Shown in pieces: positions 8,244 to 16,581 of a DNA stretch of 46,978 nt; within the stretch, counting starts at the first letter, position 1; every line of letters begins with the position of its first letter. A program made the position numbers and the translations under genes. The DNA is from JAZKSG01 sp036626215. Lineage in GTDB: Archaea > Thermoplasmatota > E2 > DHVEG-1. The notes below the pieces were generated by a model that was not told the origin of the DNA, made no database searches, and saw nothing but the letters and a program-made list of their open reading frames with translations. The stretch covers positions 1 to 46,978 of the forward strand of contig JAZKSG010000007.1 of the NCBI GenBank assembly GCA_036626215.1, read 5' to 3'.

Positions 8244-8900
8244 TCACCTCTTTTTACCCCGTTTTTTCTTGCTGAAATGTTTAACCATTTTGCTGTAAAG
8301 ATCGTCTGCGTTGTAGCCTGTTAAAGCACTTATGGGTATTACGGGGTGTTGAGGGAAAGCGGATTTGAGTGTAGCAGGGCTTGACTCGTCTTCATCGATT
8401 TTGTTTGCTGCTATTAGAACGGGTAGGTTTCTTGCTTCTAGGTTGCCGAGTATGGTTACGTTTACCTGGGTAAAAGGGTCTTTGGTTGAGTCCATTACAA
8501 GTAGTACGCCGTCTATATCTTCTAGCCATTTTATGGATTCTATTACTCCTTCTGTTGCTTCTTTTGCTCTTCTTTTGGATTCTTCTTCATCTAGATCATA
8601 TTTGTCCATAAAATCTTTAAAATCTACCTTTGTGGAAATACCGGGTGTGTCTACTATGTCCATATAAAGGGAGCTACTTCCGTTTTCTAGTTTAACGTTT
8701 TTTTTCCATTTTGCACGTCGGGTTTCATGTGGAACTTCAGATACGCTACCCATTATATCCCCGCTCCAATCTTTGAGGATACGGTTAGCTAACGTAGTTT
8801 TCCCGACGTTGGGTGGACCATATATTCCTATTTTAGCTTGTTTTTTTCCAAAAATTCTCTTTAAAATAGAAGAGAGTTTACCTTTTCCGAAGAGTCCCAT
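8244..8900 (-). CDS. arvA: Era-like small GTPase, OapA/ArvA-type
   Basis: The 218-residue protein is a single Era/Obg-like GTPase domain. The P-loop GPPNVGKT lies at residues 28-35, the DTPG switch II motif at 84-87, and the NKID base-recognition motif at about 166-169. A basic C-terminus (KKKRGKKR) could touch membrane or nucleic acid. There is no KH domain, unlike bacterial Era. AGGAGG at about 8911-8916 on the minus strand is a strong Shine-Dalgarno site before the ATG at 8900. It heads arvA-arvB-arvC. A related euryarchaeal GTPase is known to be needed for extracellular vesicle production; a vesiculation role here is inferred from family and operon. Confidence 0.85.
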   Translation of the reverse strand: MGLFGKGKLSSILKRIFGKKQAKIGIYGPPNVGKTTLANRILKDWSGDIMGSVSEVPHETRRAKWKKNVKLENGSSSLYMDIVDTPGISTKVDFKDFMDKYDLDEEESKRRAKEATEGVIESIKWLEDIDGVLLVMDSTKDPFTQVNVTILGNLEARNLPVLIAANKIDEDESSPATLKSAFPQHPVIPISALTGYNADDLYSKMVKHFSKKKRGKKR

Positions 8901-8948
8901 CCAATTAAGTCCTCCTAAATATGTAGTAAATTGAGTGCCTTAAGATAT

Positions 8949-8960
8949 ATGTTTAAACAT
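8949..8960. promoter_or_regulatory. 12-bp perfect palindrome upstream of arvA
   Basis: ATGTTTAAACAT is a perfect palindrome about 50 bp upstream of arvA, in the region divergent from lemA. It lies next to TATA-like sequence for the minus strand (ACATATATC). It could be an operator. Palindromes of this size are not rare in AT-rich DNA, so confidence is low. Confidence 0.25.
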
Positions 8961-9034
8961 GTTTATTAGTTTAGCGGTAAAAATAATATCTATTTTTTAA
9001 ATATGATGTGATTAATTCTGTTATTTGCGTTAGG

Positions 9035-9043
9035 TTTATATAA
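9035..9043 (+). promoter_or_regulatory. TATA box of lemA-htpX
   Basis: TTTATATAA is a consensus archaeal TATA element. It predicts a transcription start near 9061-9064, leaving a leader of about 37 nt that carries a GGTGAAAG Shine-Dalgarno site (about 9085-9092) before the lemA ATG at 9100. Confidence 0.55.
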
Positions 9044-9099
9044 AGAAGTGTGTTTTTACCGGCAGAACAAAAAAATTTATTAGATGGTGAAAGAGAAAT

Positions 9100-9657
9100 A
9101 TGTTGCTTATTGTAGCTATAATACTTGCGATAGTGATAGGGGTTTTCATAGCGATATTTTTCAGTTATTATAACAAGATTATACGCCTGGAAAACCGTAT
9201 AGACAATAGTTGGGCTCAGATAGATGTACAGCTTAAAAGAAGAGCGGATCTTATTCCTAACCTTATGGAGACAGTTAAAGGTTATATGGAGCATGAGCGT
9301 GAAGTTCTTGAAAATGTTACTAAGGCTCGTTCGGCTTTGGTTAATGCTGATTCTCCTCAGGAGAATATTGATGCTAATAACCAGTTGACTAATGCTTTAA
9401 AATCGTTGTTTGCTGTTTCTGAAGACTATCCTGATCTAAAAGCTAATCAGAATTTTCTTAGTCTTCAAGATGAACTTACTCATACCGAGGATAAGATAGC
9501 GTATGCTCGTCAACATTACAACGACTCAGTGTTAGCATATAACAACACCATTGAAACATTCCCTGGTGTAATCTTTGCTAAACAGATGAATAAACATACT
9601 AAAGAGATGCTTAAAATACCCGAGGAAGAACGAGAGACTCCGGAAGTAAAATTCTAA
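9100..9657 (+). CDS. lemA: LemA family membrane protein
   Basis: The 185-residue protein has one N-terminal membrane helix (about residues 2-24) followed by a helical domain with the family hallmark NRIDNSWAQIDVQLKRRADL (about 32-51), LIPNLMETVKGYMEHE, and LEDKIAYARQHYND-like helices near 140-155. LemA proteins form a four-helix bundle on the outer face of the membrane. Biochemical function is unknown, but lemA is very often next to htpX, as here (29 bp gap), which suggests membrane protein quality control. A consensus TATA box and Shine-Dalgarno site precede it. Confidence 0.93.
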   Translation: MLLIVAIILAIVIGVFIAIFFSYYNKIIRLENRIDNSWAQIDVQLKRRADLIPNLMETVKGYMEHEREVLENVTKARSALVNADSPQENIDANNQLTNALKSLFAVSEDYPDLKANQNFLSLQDELTHTEDKIAYARQHYNDSVLAYNNTIETFPGVIFAKQMNKHTKEMLKIPEEERETPEVKF

Positions 9658-9686
9658 AAAAATAATATTCATATCTTTATCTGTCT

Positions 9687-10610
9687 ATGGAAAAAAAACT
9701 ACTGCTTGAGGATCATATAAAAAGGAATAAACGTCTGACCATTGTAGTTTGTGGTCTGATGGCTCTACTTTTTATGGGTTTTGTCTTAGCAGTAGGCTAT
9801 ATTCTTTTTAATGGAAACTTAATTATTTCAACGATTTTTGCTGTTCCTATCGCTATAGGATATGTTGCTATAACTTACAATACTTCTGTTTATTCTGTTC
9901 TTAAAGCCGCTAAGGCTAGACCAGCTAACCGTAATAACAGAATGGAGAAAATTTTGATTTATAAAGTTGAGGAGATGAGTATAGCTTCGGGTTTACCTCA
10001 ACCGAAGGTGTATGTTCAGGAATCCGAGTATATCAATGCTTTTGCTGCTGGTAAAAAACCTGAGGAAGCTGTGATATGCGTAACTACTGGTGCGTTGAAG
10101 AAACTTAAACCAGATGAACTTGAAGGTGTCATCAGCCATGAGATGAGTCATATACAGAATAATGATGTTTTACTTGCTACTGTTACTATTGGGGTTGTTG
10201 GAGCGATTTCTCTTATAGCGGAGATACTTCTCTGGTCTATGTTCTGGGGTGGAGCAGGACGTAGCCGAGGAAGAGGGGAAGGCCAATTGATTTTAGTATT
10301 GATAGCTATTTTGTTTGCTATACTTGCCCCTATATTTGCTCGTTTGACTTATTTAGCTATCTCTAGGAGGCGGGAGTATCTGGCTGATTCTAGTGGCGCA
10401 TACATGACTCGTAACCCTGAAGGACTTGCTAAAGCACTTGAGAAAATCAAAAATGATCGTCCTAAGAAGAAACCTAAAGGTTCAAAGACAGTAGCTCCAC
10501 TTTATATATACGATCCTTTCAAAAAGAAAGCTTCAGATTCGTCTAAATCTTCTCTTTGGTCTACACATCCTCCTGCTGATGAACGTATTAAAAGACTTCG
10601 TTCAATGTAA
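9687..10610 (+). CDS. htpX: HtpX-type membrane zinc metalloprotease (M48)
   Basis: The 307-residue protease has two N-terminal membrane helices (about 18-40 and 43-65), the zinc motif HEMSH (H151, E152, H155), two more hydrophobic helices (about 161-188 and 200-225) and the third zinc ligand region RRREYLADSSGAY with E230. The C-terminal THPPADERIKRL segment is the family signature. It degrades misfolded membrane proteins. It is co-transcribed with lemA. All catalytic residues are present and the length is typical. Confidence 0.95.
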   Translation: MEKKLLLEDHIKRNKRLTIVVCGLMALLFMGFVLAVGYILFNGNLIISTIFAVPIAIGYVAITYNTSVYSVLKAAKARPANRNNRMEKILIYKVEEMSIASGLPQPKVYVQESEYINAFAAGKKPEEAVICVTTGALKKLKPDELEGVISHEMSHIQNNDVLLATVTIGVVGAISLIAEILLWSMFWGGAGRSRGRGEGQLILVLIAILFAILAPIFARLTYLAISRRREYLADSSGAYMTRNPEGLAKALEKIKNDRPKKKPKGSKTVAPLYIYDPFKKKASDSSKSSLWSTHPPADERIKRLRSM

Positions 10611-10692
10611 AAACTCTCTCTTTTTTTGTTTTTATAAAATCGCAATGTTTATCATTAAGAAATTCATTTTTTTGTTGGTGTTTAAGGGAAGA

Positions 10693-11712
10693 ATGGGAAA
10701 AACCATTGGTCCTAAATTAAGCGAAAATAAGAAGTTTTTTACTTTTTTAGCTATACTACTAATAGTTATAAGTTTAGTAGCAACTTATTTTACATATGGG
10801 AAGATAAAAAAAGATATTGATAGTCTAAACTGGGATAATACCGATGGAAAAATAACTCATTCAGAAGTGGTTCGGGAGAGAGTTTATGATCGTGATTCTG
10901 TGAATAAATATACTTATAGTGCATATGTCCAATATGAATACCAGGTTGGTAACAAAACCTATACATCAGATACGGTTTCTTTTGGTGGCAAGGGATTTAG
11001 TTCGTCGGATAAAGGTTATGCAGAAGGTATTGTAGATAAATATCCTGAGGGTGAAAATGTGACAGTTCATTATAACCCAGATAAACCTTCTGAAGCTGTG
11101 CTTGAACCTGGTTTAAACATAATGTCTATTATACCAATTATTTTTGGAGTAGTTTTATTGATCGTTGGTATAGCGATATTATATTTCCTCTATGTTAGGA
11201 AAAGTGTTGTCGGATCCATTGATATTTCACTTCGAAAACGTGATTATATGCCTGGTGATACGATAAAAGGGAGTCTTTCTTTACATCTTAAAAAACCGGT
11301 TGACGCAGAAGGTTTAACTGTTTCCTTCAAAGCTGAAAAAAAAGTCCGATACCGGCAATATGGTCAAGGATTTGGTCGTTATAGAACGCAGTCTTTTGTA
11401 GTTGTTGAAAACAAAAAAAAGCTGGATGCTGATAAAAGTTATCAGGTTGATAGCTATCCTTTTGAGCTTACAATTCCCTCTGATGTCCTTCGGAAAGTTG
11501 ATAACTGGACTGAGAATGTCAACATTTTCTCTGGAGATGAAAAATCACAAAATGGAGCTGCCGGTATGATGCAGAGATTTATAACTGAGAGGATTAACCA
11601 AGCACCGAGTTCACAGGTTAGAGATGTCTTTTTGGTAGAGGCACATCTAGATATTCCACGTAAAGTTGACATTAAAAAAAGAGTTAAAATAAATGTTAAA
11701 GGGCAAAGCTAA
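10693..11712 (+). CDS. DUF3592 membrane protein with arrestin-like C-terminal domain
   Basis: The frame is open from 10579, inside htpX, but the ATG at 10693 gives a sensible 339-residue product starting MGKTIGPKLS. A membrane helix (about 16-37) is followed by an extracytoplasmic DUF3592 domain (about 45-135) with DGKITHSEV, YSAYVQYEYQVGNKTYTSD and VHYNPDKPSEAVLEPG. A second helix pair region follows (about 140-165). The last half (about 170-339) is beta-rich with RKRDYMPGDTIKGSLSL, typical of arrestin/Spo0M-like sandwiches. The combination suggests a membrane scaffold or envelope-stress protein. No enzyme motif is visible. It ends one base before the convergent flavodoxin gene. Confidence 0.7.
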   Translation: MGKTIGPKLSENKKFFTFLAILLIVISLVATYFTYGKIKKDIDSLNWDNTDGKITHSEVVRERVYDRDSVNKYTYSAYVQYEYQVGNKTYTSDTVSFGGKGFSSSDKGYAEGIVDKYPEGENVTVHYNPDKPSEAVLEPGLNIMSIIPIIFGVVLLIVGIAILYFLYVRKSVVGSIDISLRKRDYMPGDTIKGSLSLHLKKPVDAEGLTVSFKAEKKVRYRQYGQGFGRYRTQSFVVVENKKKLDADKSYQVDSYPFELTIPSDVLRKVDNWTENVNIFSGDEKSQNGAAGMMQRFITERINQAPSSQVRDVFLVEAHLDIPRKVDIKKRVKINVKGQS

Positions 11713-11713
11713 T

Positions 11714-12211
11714 TCAATCTTCTATTATTTTTCGTATAAAGGACTCGATATTTTTCTCTCCCTCCATTATTGATTCTTTTTTGACCTGTAAAACAAGTTT
11801 TTCCTCAATGGTATCTATATTGTTTTCTTCTAAATAGTCTTTTACTCTTTCTGCCACTTTTTCGTTTCCTTCAGGTTTATCGCTACCTGTTACAAATACA
11901 CCTACTTTTTTATCTTTGATGTCTTTCGCTTTTTTCAAAAAGGTTTGTATGTATGGTGTGGGTCTTCCAGCCCAGCTAGGTGTTCCAAGTAGTATTTTGT
12001 CGTAGTCTTTCAAATTAAATTCTTTGTTTTTTATAGCCATCTCTTTTTGCCGGATTGCTGCATATCCTGCTCTGAAAAAACCTGGTTTCTTTTTATGTTT
12101 TATCTCGACTAAATCGGCTTTATGTTTGTTTTTCTGAATTTTATTTTTCAATAATTCAGCGGCTTTTTTTGTGTTGCCTGTTCTTGAATAGTAAATTATT
12201 CCAAATTTCAT
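11714..12211 (-). CDS. Flavodoxin family protein
   Basis: The 165-residue protein has the flavodoxin phosphate-binding loop YSRTGNTKKAAE near the N-terminus, a second FMN-loop region LGTPSWAGRPTPYIQTFLKK (about 75-94) and the third strand KKVGVFVTGSDKPEGNEK. The length is that of short-chain flavodoxins. It would carry electrons via FMN between an unknown redox pair. It is a single gene on the minus strand, divergent from an alcohol dehydrogenase and convergent with the DUF3592 gene. No partner oxidoreductase is adjacent. Confidence 0.85.
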   Translation of the reverse strand: MKFGIIYYSRTGNTKKAAELLKNKIQKNKHKADLVEIKHKKKPGFFRAGYAAIRQKEMAIKNKEFNLKDYDKILLGTPSWAGRPTPYIQTFLKKAKDIKDKKVGVFVTGSDKPEGNEKVAERVKDYLEENNIDTIEEKLVLQVKKESIMEGEKNIESFIRKIIED

Positions 12212-12418
12212 GATATGTTTAAACCCTTTAAAAAAGAAGAATTGTAGTGTTTTTTTATAGTTAACCCCTAACTTCCTTTTCAGAAATTAGCTATTATATT
12301 TTTTAAGTTTCTTGATTCTATTACACTTTTTACAATTCTGGAATTATAAACTATTTCATTCAAAAACCAAAATCTATAAACCATTTTTTTATACCATTAT
12401 TGTTAAACCGTGGAAGAT

Positions 12419-13453
12419 ATGGTTACTATGAAAGTTGCAAAGTATTACAAAAATGATGATGTTCGAATTGAAGAAATGCCTATTCCAGAGATTAACGATG
12501 ATGAACTTTTGGTTAAAGTAGAGGCAAGTGGTATATGTGGATCTGATGTAATGGAATGGTATAGAATCAAGAAAGCTCCTTTGGTTTTAGGTCATGAAAT
12601 ATCTGGTGTTGTTGAGAAAACTGGTAAAAACGTTAAAAAATTCAAGGAAGGAGATCGTGTTTTTGTTACCCATCATGTTCCATGTAACACTTGTCGTTTT
12701 TGTTTAAACGATGAGCACACTATTTGTAAAACTCTGCATTCTACAAATTTTTATCCAGGTGGCTTCTCTCAGTTTCTCCGTGTTCCTTCTATAAATGTAG
12801 ATCGCGGTACGTTTTTGTTGCCTGAGGAGATAGATTTTGAGGAAGGTACATTTATTGAACCGTTAGCTTGTGTAGTTCGTGGTTTTAGAAAAGCTGGTTT
12901 CGAACCTTCTAAAACAATGCTTGTGATGGGTAGTGGAATCGCTGGCTTGTTAAATATAAAGTTGGCTAAAGCTTATGGTGCAACACGTGTTTTCGCTACT
13001 GATATCAACGATTTTCGTCTACAGTCGGCGGAAGAACTTGGTGCAGATGTTTCTATTCATGCGGAGGAGGATGTATCAAAAATTGTTAAACAAAATAATG
13101 ATGGTCGCCTTGCTGATTTTGTGGTAGTTTGTGCAGGTGTTAAATCTGCTATCCGACAGGCGATTGAATGTGTTGAACCTGGTGGAACCATATTATGGTT
13201 TGCACCAACTAAGCCAGGCGTAGATGTTTCTTTTCCATTTTTTAAGGTATGGAATAAACAAATCAAGATGTGTTCTACGTATGCTGGTGCTCCAAAAGAT
13301 ATATTGGAATCTATAGATCTTTTAAAATCAAAGAAAATACGGGTTAAAGATATGATAACTCATAGATTGCCGATGGATAAAACACCGGAAGGTTTCAAAC
13401 TTGTAAATCAGGCAGAAGAATCTATAAAAGTTGTTATCAAACCAAATAAATAA
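12419..13453 (+). CDS. Zinc-dependent medium-chain alcohol/polyol dehydrogenase
   Basis: Numbered from the ATG at 12419, the catalytic zinc ligands are C40 (GICGSD) and H59-E60 (GHE). The structural zinc Cys residues are C89, C92, C95 and C103. The Rossmann motif GSGIAGLL lies near residue 169 and is followed by an acidic strand end, FATDIND, which suggests NAD rather than NADP. The architecture matches the threonine/sorbitol dehydrogenase group; substrate cannot be told. GTG 12410 and ATG 12428 are alternative starts. No Shine-Dalgarno site is seen, and a TATA-like TTTTATACC at about 12388-12396 would start the transcript near 12419, consistent with a leaderless message. Confidence 0.88.
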   Translation: MVTMKVAKYYKNDDVRIEEMPIPEINDDELLVKVEASGICGSDVMEWYRIKKAPLVLGHEISGVVEKTGKNVKKFKEGDRVFVTHHVPCNTCRFCLNDEHTICKTLHSTNFYPGGFSQFLRVPSINVDRGTFLLPEEIDFEEGTFIEPLACVVRGFRKAGFEPSKTMLVMGSGIAGLLNIKLAKAYGATRVFATDINDFRLQSAEELGADVSIHAEEDVSKIVKQNNDGRLADFVVVCAGVKSAIRQAIECVEPGGTILWFAPTKPGVDVSFPFFKVWNKQIKMCSTYAGAPKDILESIDLLKSKKIRVKDMITHRLPMDKTPEGFKLVNQAEESIKVVIKPNK

Positions 13454-13459
13454 TTTTTT

Positions 13460-13843
13460 TTATTCGTCTTTCTGGTCTTCAAGTTGGTAATTTCCTGTTG
13501 TTTCAACTTCTGATTTTTTCTGAGAGAAATGGTATAAACCTTCGATTATCACGAGAAATAGAAACATTGAAACTATAAATATGATAAAGAAAATTATAAG
13601 CTTTGCAAATAGCCCTTCTATCCCAAAAGCAAAATTAATATCTTTGAAAGAGTTGTTGATCTCTAAAAAGTAGATGGATGTTAGAGATACAATTATTGCT
13701 ATTATAAATGGTATTCTGAGATTTTTTAGAAATCGTCGATTCCATGCTTTTGTCACCTTTTTAAGGTCCTCTTTATGATCATATCTCCTGATTTCAACTG
13801 ATTCATCAACTTCATCTTGATATACATCGTCCCATTCTATCAA
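13460..13843 (-). CDS. Small membrane protein sharing a C-terminal tail with its neighbour
   Basis: I do not recognise the family. The 127-residue protein has an acidic N-terminus (DVYQDEVDESVEIRRYDHKED), two membrane helices (about 44-62 and 81-108) and a short charged tail VETTGNYQLEDQKDE. The tail matches VEQTGDYNLEEEK at the end of the 91-residue protein just upstream. It is the last gene of a minus-strand operon after an AIM24 homologue. The two small proteins may form a complex or share a tail-binding partner (inference). Confidence 0.6.
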   Translation of the reverse strand: MIEWDDVYQDEVDESVEIRRYDHKEDLKKVTKAWNRRFLKNLRIPFIIAIIVSLTSIYFLEINNSFKDINFAFGIEGLFAKLIIFFIIFIVSMFLFLVIIEGLYHFSQKKSEVETTGNYQLEDQKDE

Positions 13844-13859
13844 AATTTATTTCCTCCTA

Positions 13860-14135
13860 TTATTTTTCCTCTTCCAAATTGTAATCTCCAGTTTGTTCCA
13901 CCTGAGGTTTCTTTTCTGCCATATAATAAATAAGAGCAAAAAATGTGAAAAGAGTAACTCCAAAAATAATTATGAAAAATAATATTCCTCCTATGATTAC
14001 TCCCGCTGCAAAGATTTCTGCTATTGCAGATATTATACCTGTAAAAAAAAGGAATATTATGGCTATTATTGTTGCTACTATTGCTGCTGCTCCGATTATT
14101 GCTGCAAGTATTACAGCTGATAGCCCTTTCAACAT
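13860..14135 (-). CDS. Small Ala/Ile-rich membrane protein
   Basis: The 91-residue protein is almost entirely hydrophobic: two or three membrane segments in residues 5-75, rich in Ala, Ile, Gly and Phe, then a charged tail KKPQVEQTGDYNLEEEK. The tail is closely similar to that of the next gene in the operon. No known family is recognised. The 16-bp gap to the downstream gene and the 27-bp gap from the AIM24 gene point to one transcript. Confidence 0.6.
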   Translation of the reverse strand: MLKGLSAVILAAIIGAAAIVATIIAIIFLFFTGIISAIAEIFAAGVIIGGILFFIIIFGVTLFTFFALIYYMAEKKPQVEQTGDYNLEEEK

Positions 14136-14162
14136 TTTATTTTAACTCTTATTTTTTTGCTT

Positions 14163-14846
14163 TTATCTAGAACCACTACTTACATATGGGAGTAGTGATT
14201 GTGCTAAATCTGCTATACTCATAGATTGTAGATATACTTTTCCGGGTCCTTGTAGCTTGGTTAGAAATATTCCTTCTCCGCCTAGGAACATGTTTTTTAC
14301 TCCTTTGATTCGTTCTATGTCGTAATCTACGGTTCCATCCCATCCTACAGCACATGCGGTATCGACTTTTAGGGTTTGATTTTCGTCAAGATCGTATTCT
14401 ATGAAGTCTCCACATGCGTGTATAAAAGCGTTTCCGTGTCCTGAAAGTTTTTGTATAATCATTCCTTCCCCTCCGAATAGACCTGCTCCAAGCTTTTTTT
14501 GGAAAACGGTGTCGAGTTTAACTTGATCGGTTGCGGCCAAGAAAGCTTTTTTCTGGATAAAAAATTCATTGTTTCCGTTAAACTCTAATGGTTTGATAGT
14601 TCCAGGTACATTTCCACCCATCGATACAAGTCCTCTTCCACCAGAAGAAGTAAATTCAACTAAAAACATGCTTTCTCCAGCCATTTTTCTCCCCAGTCCC
14701 TTAAGTATTCCTCCTCGTGATTTTGTTTCTATGTTTACGTTTGCGCTCATATAGGCCATGGCGCCTGCTTCAGCATAAATTTTTTCTTCTGGATCTATTT
14801 GTACGGTTACCAGTTGTAAATTATTTCCTGATATCTTATATTCCAT
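14163..14846 (-). CDS. AIM24/TIGR00266 family protein
   Basis: The ATG at 14846 gives a 227-residue protein starting MEYKISG. An in-frame start at 14867 would add seven residues (MWEGKNN). The protein is a glycine-rich beta fold with the family patterns EAGAMAYMSANV, GGRGLVSMGGNVPGTI, GMIIQKLSGHGNAFIHACGD and GGEGIFLTKLQGPGKVYLQS. The family is widespread in bacteria and archaea and includes mitochondrial AIM24; its molecular role is unclear. It is the first gene of an operon with two small membrane proteins, suggesting a membrane-associated complex. Confidence 0.88.
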   Translation of the reverse strand: MEYKISGNNLQLVTVQIDPEEKIYAEAGAMAYMSANVNIETKSRGGILKGLGRKMAGESMFLVEFTSSGGRGLVSMGGNVPGTIKPLEFNGNNEFFIQKKAFLAATDQVKLDTVFQKKLGAGLFGGEGMIIQKLSGHGNAFIHACGDFIEYDLDENQTLKVDTACAVGWDGTVDYDIERIKGVKNMFLGGEGIFLTKLQGPGKVYLQSMSIADLAQSLLPYVSSGSR

Positions 14847-14956
14847 ATTGTTTTTTCCTTCCCACATTTTTAGAAGGGAATGTTTTCTTTTATTCTAAAC
14901 TTTTTCTATTTTTTTTTCGAAAGTTTCTAAAGGTTTAGATTATTCTTTTTTCTTGA

Positions 14957-15844
14957 ATGGATAAACTTAAAGCTGTTTGGGAGTTGATGCGTCTTGAACA
15001 TGGTGTAATGATTTTTATCGCCATAATGATAGGTTCGATAATTGCTCTTAGAGGTGAAGGTTTTCCTCCTTGGGATAATTTTATACTTACTTTTTGTACG
15101 GCTTTGTTTCTGGAGTCGAGTACTTTTGCGCTTAATGATTATTTTGATTTGGAGATAGATAGAAAAAACGAGAGATTTGATCGGCCCTTAGTTAGAGGGG
15201 ATTTATCTCCGAAAACAGCGTTATATTTATTTTATATCTTTTTTCCGTTGGGGATAATTTGTTCTTTTTTTGTTAATTATACTTGTTTTTTTATAGCTCT
15301 TATCACTGGTTTTTTAGCGATTTTGTATGATTTTAAGTTAAAAAGGTTGAAGTTGTTAGGTAATTTTTATATAGCTTATGTGATGGCTGTTCCTTTTGTT
15401 TTTGGTGGAGCCGCAGTTTTAGAAACGAACACTTTGGCTTTTAACATCCCTGCTTCTATTTTTATTGTTTCTCTTATAGCTTTTCTTGCTGGAGCTGGTA
15501 GAGAGATTATGAAGGACGTTATGGACTACGAGGGTGATAGAGATGGCGGTGTAAAATCTTTCCCTAGTCATATCGGAATTAAAAATTCTAATATTTTAGC
15601 GTCGTTTTTTTATATTATTGCTGTTGTTTTAAGTTTTATACCTTTCATTGTAAGTCTTTTCAGCGTTTACCACCGAAATCTTTATTATATTGCTTTTATT
15701 ATAATTACTGATGTGATGCTGGTGTTAGTCGTGTCTCAGCTACTTCTAAATCGGAAAAACGATATGGGTTTTTATAGAAAACTCTCTCTGGTTGCGTTGT
15801 TTGTAGGGTTAATAGGTTTTCTTATTCCGACGTTAATGCAATAA
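14957..15844 (+). CDS. UbiA prenyltransferase, probable digeranylgeranylglyceryl phosphate synthase
   Basis: The 295-residue membrane enzyme has both Asp-rich motifs of the UbiA superfamily: NDYFDLEIDRKNERFDRPL (N60, D61, D64, D68) and DVMDYEGDRDGG (D187, D190, D194, D196). There are eight or nine membrane helices. The motifs and length fit the archaeal lipid enzyme that adds the second geranylgeranyl chain to glycerol phosphate. Other UbiA members (menaquinone, haem) are less likely. There is no Shine-Dalgarno site; a TATA-like element at about 14933-14943 lies close to the ATG. The next two genes may also handle isoprenoid phosphates. Confidence 0.85.
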   Translation: MDKLKAVWELMRLEHGVMIFIAIMIGSIIALRGEGFPPWDNFILTFCTALFLESSTFALNDYFDLEIDRKNERFDRPLVRGDLSPKTALYLFYIFFPLGIICSFFVNYTCFFIALITGFLAILYDFKLKRLKLLGNFYIAYVMAVPFVFGGAAVLETNTLAFNIPASIFIVSLIAFLAGAGREIMKDVMDYEGDRDGGVKSFPSHIGIKNSNILASFFYIIAVVLSFIPFIVSLFSVYHRNLYYIAFIIITDVMLVLVVSQLLLNRKNDMGFYRKLSLVALFVGLIGFLIPTLMQ

Positions 15845-15885
15845 AAACTGGAGATGAAACAAAATTTTTTTGGGGGTGATAAACT

Positions 15886-16554
15886 GTGTTGATACCGCCA
15901 GATGTCGCAGGTGTGCTATTAGTATATATTTATGTAGGTATCTTGTTGATTTTTACTGAAAAAATACTAGACTTCCTTCCAACAGATATCAGTCGTAAAA
16001 TTCTTCACATAATGGTTGGAAATATTGCTTTTCTTTTACCAATTTTTCAGACTCGTTGGATTATGGCGTTTTTAGCAGCTGGCCCATTTATATTGTTTAC
16101 TTTTCTGATGAGCCCTTATTCCCCTATAAAATCTATTCGTGGTAAAACTTCATCTGCAGGACATGGTTTTGGTTTGGTTTATTATGCTATAGCTTGGACT
16201 ATTTTAGCTTACATATTTTTTGATTATAAAGTGTTGATATCTATTGGTATATTAGCTATGTCTTATGGTGATGGTTTTGCCTCAATTCTTGGAAGCAGGT
16301 ATGGTAAACATAGGTATAATGTGTGGGGTGATGAAAAAAGTTTTATTGGATCCATATCCATGTTTGTCTTTACGTTATTAACTGTGTTTTTTGCATTATT
16401 TTTTTATGATGTTATGATTGATGACAAGGTTGTTGTTTTGCTATATATATCCGTTGTAGCTACTTTTATAGAGGGCGTTTCTCCCAAAGGGTTAGATAAT
16501 CTATCGGTGCCTTTTATAACACCTATTCTATATTGGTTTTACATCATTTGGTAA
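15886..16554 (+). CDS. Polyprenol/dolichol kinase-like CTP-transferase family membrane protein
   Basis: The 222-residue protein starts with GTG, preceded by GGGGGTGAT at 15872-15880, a strong Shine-Dalgarno match that fixes the start. It has about six membrane helices. The conserved pieces are SRKILHIMVGN (about 35-45), GKTSSAGHGFGLVYYA, and SYGDGFASILGSRYGKHRY with a following GDEKSFIGS. These are the marks of the SEC59/VTE5/DGK1 family of CTP-dependent lipid-alcohol kinases. The substrate may be a polyprenol or geranylgeraniol. It sits 42 bp after the UbiA prenyltransferase. Confidence 0.75.
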   Translation: MLIPPDVAGVLLVYIYVGILLIFTEKILDFLPTDISRKILHIMVGNIAFLLPIFQTRWIMAFLAAGPFILFTFLMSPYSPIKSIRGKTSSAGHGFGLVYYAIAWTILAYIFFDYKVLISIGILAMSYGDGFASILGSRYGKHRYNVWGDEKSFIGSISMFVFTLLTVFFALFFYDVMIDDKVVVLLYISVVATFIEGVSPKGLDNLSVPFITPILYWFYIIW

Positions 16555-16581
16555 AAAAAGATTTGTTTTTTTTGATGATTT

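Noticed and set aside
10579..10692. N-terminal extension of the DUF3592 protein beginning inside htpX.
   Set aside because: It overlaps the end of htpX and has no family similarity. The ATG at 10693 gives a normal membrane-protein start.
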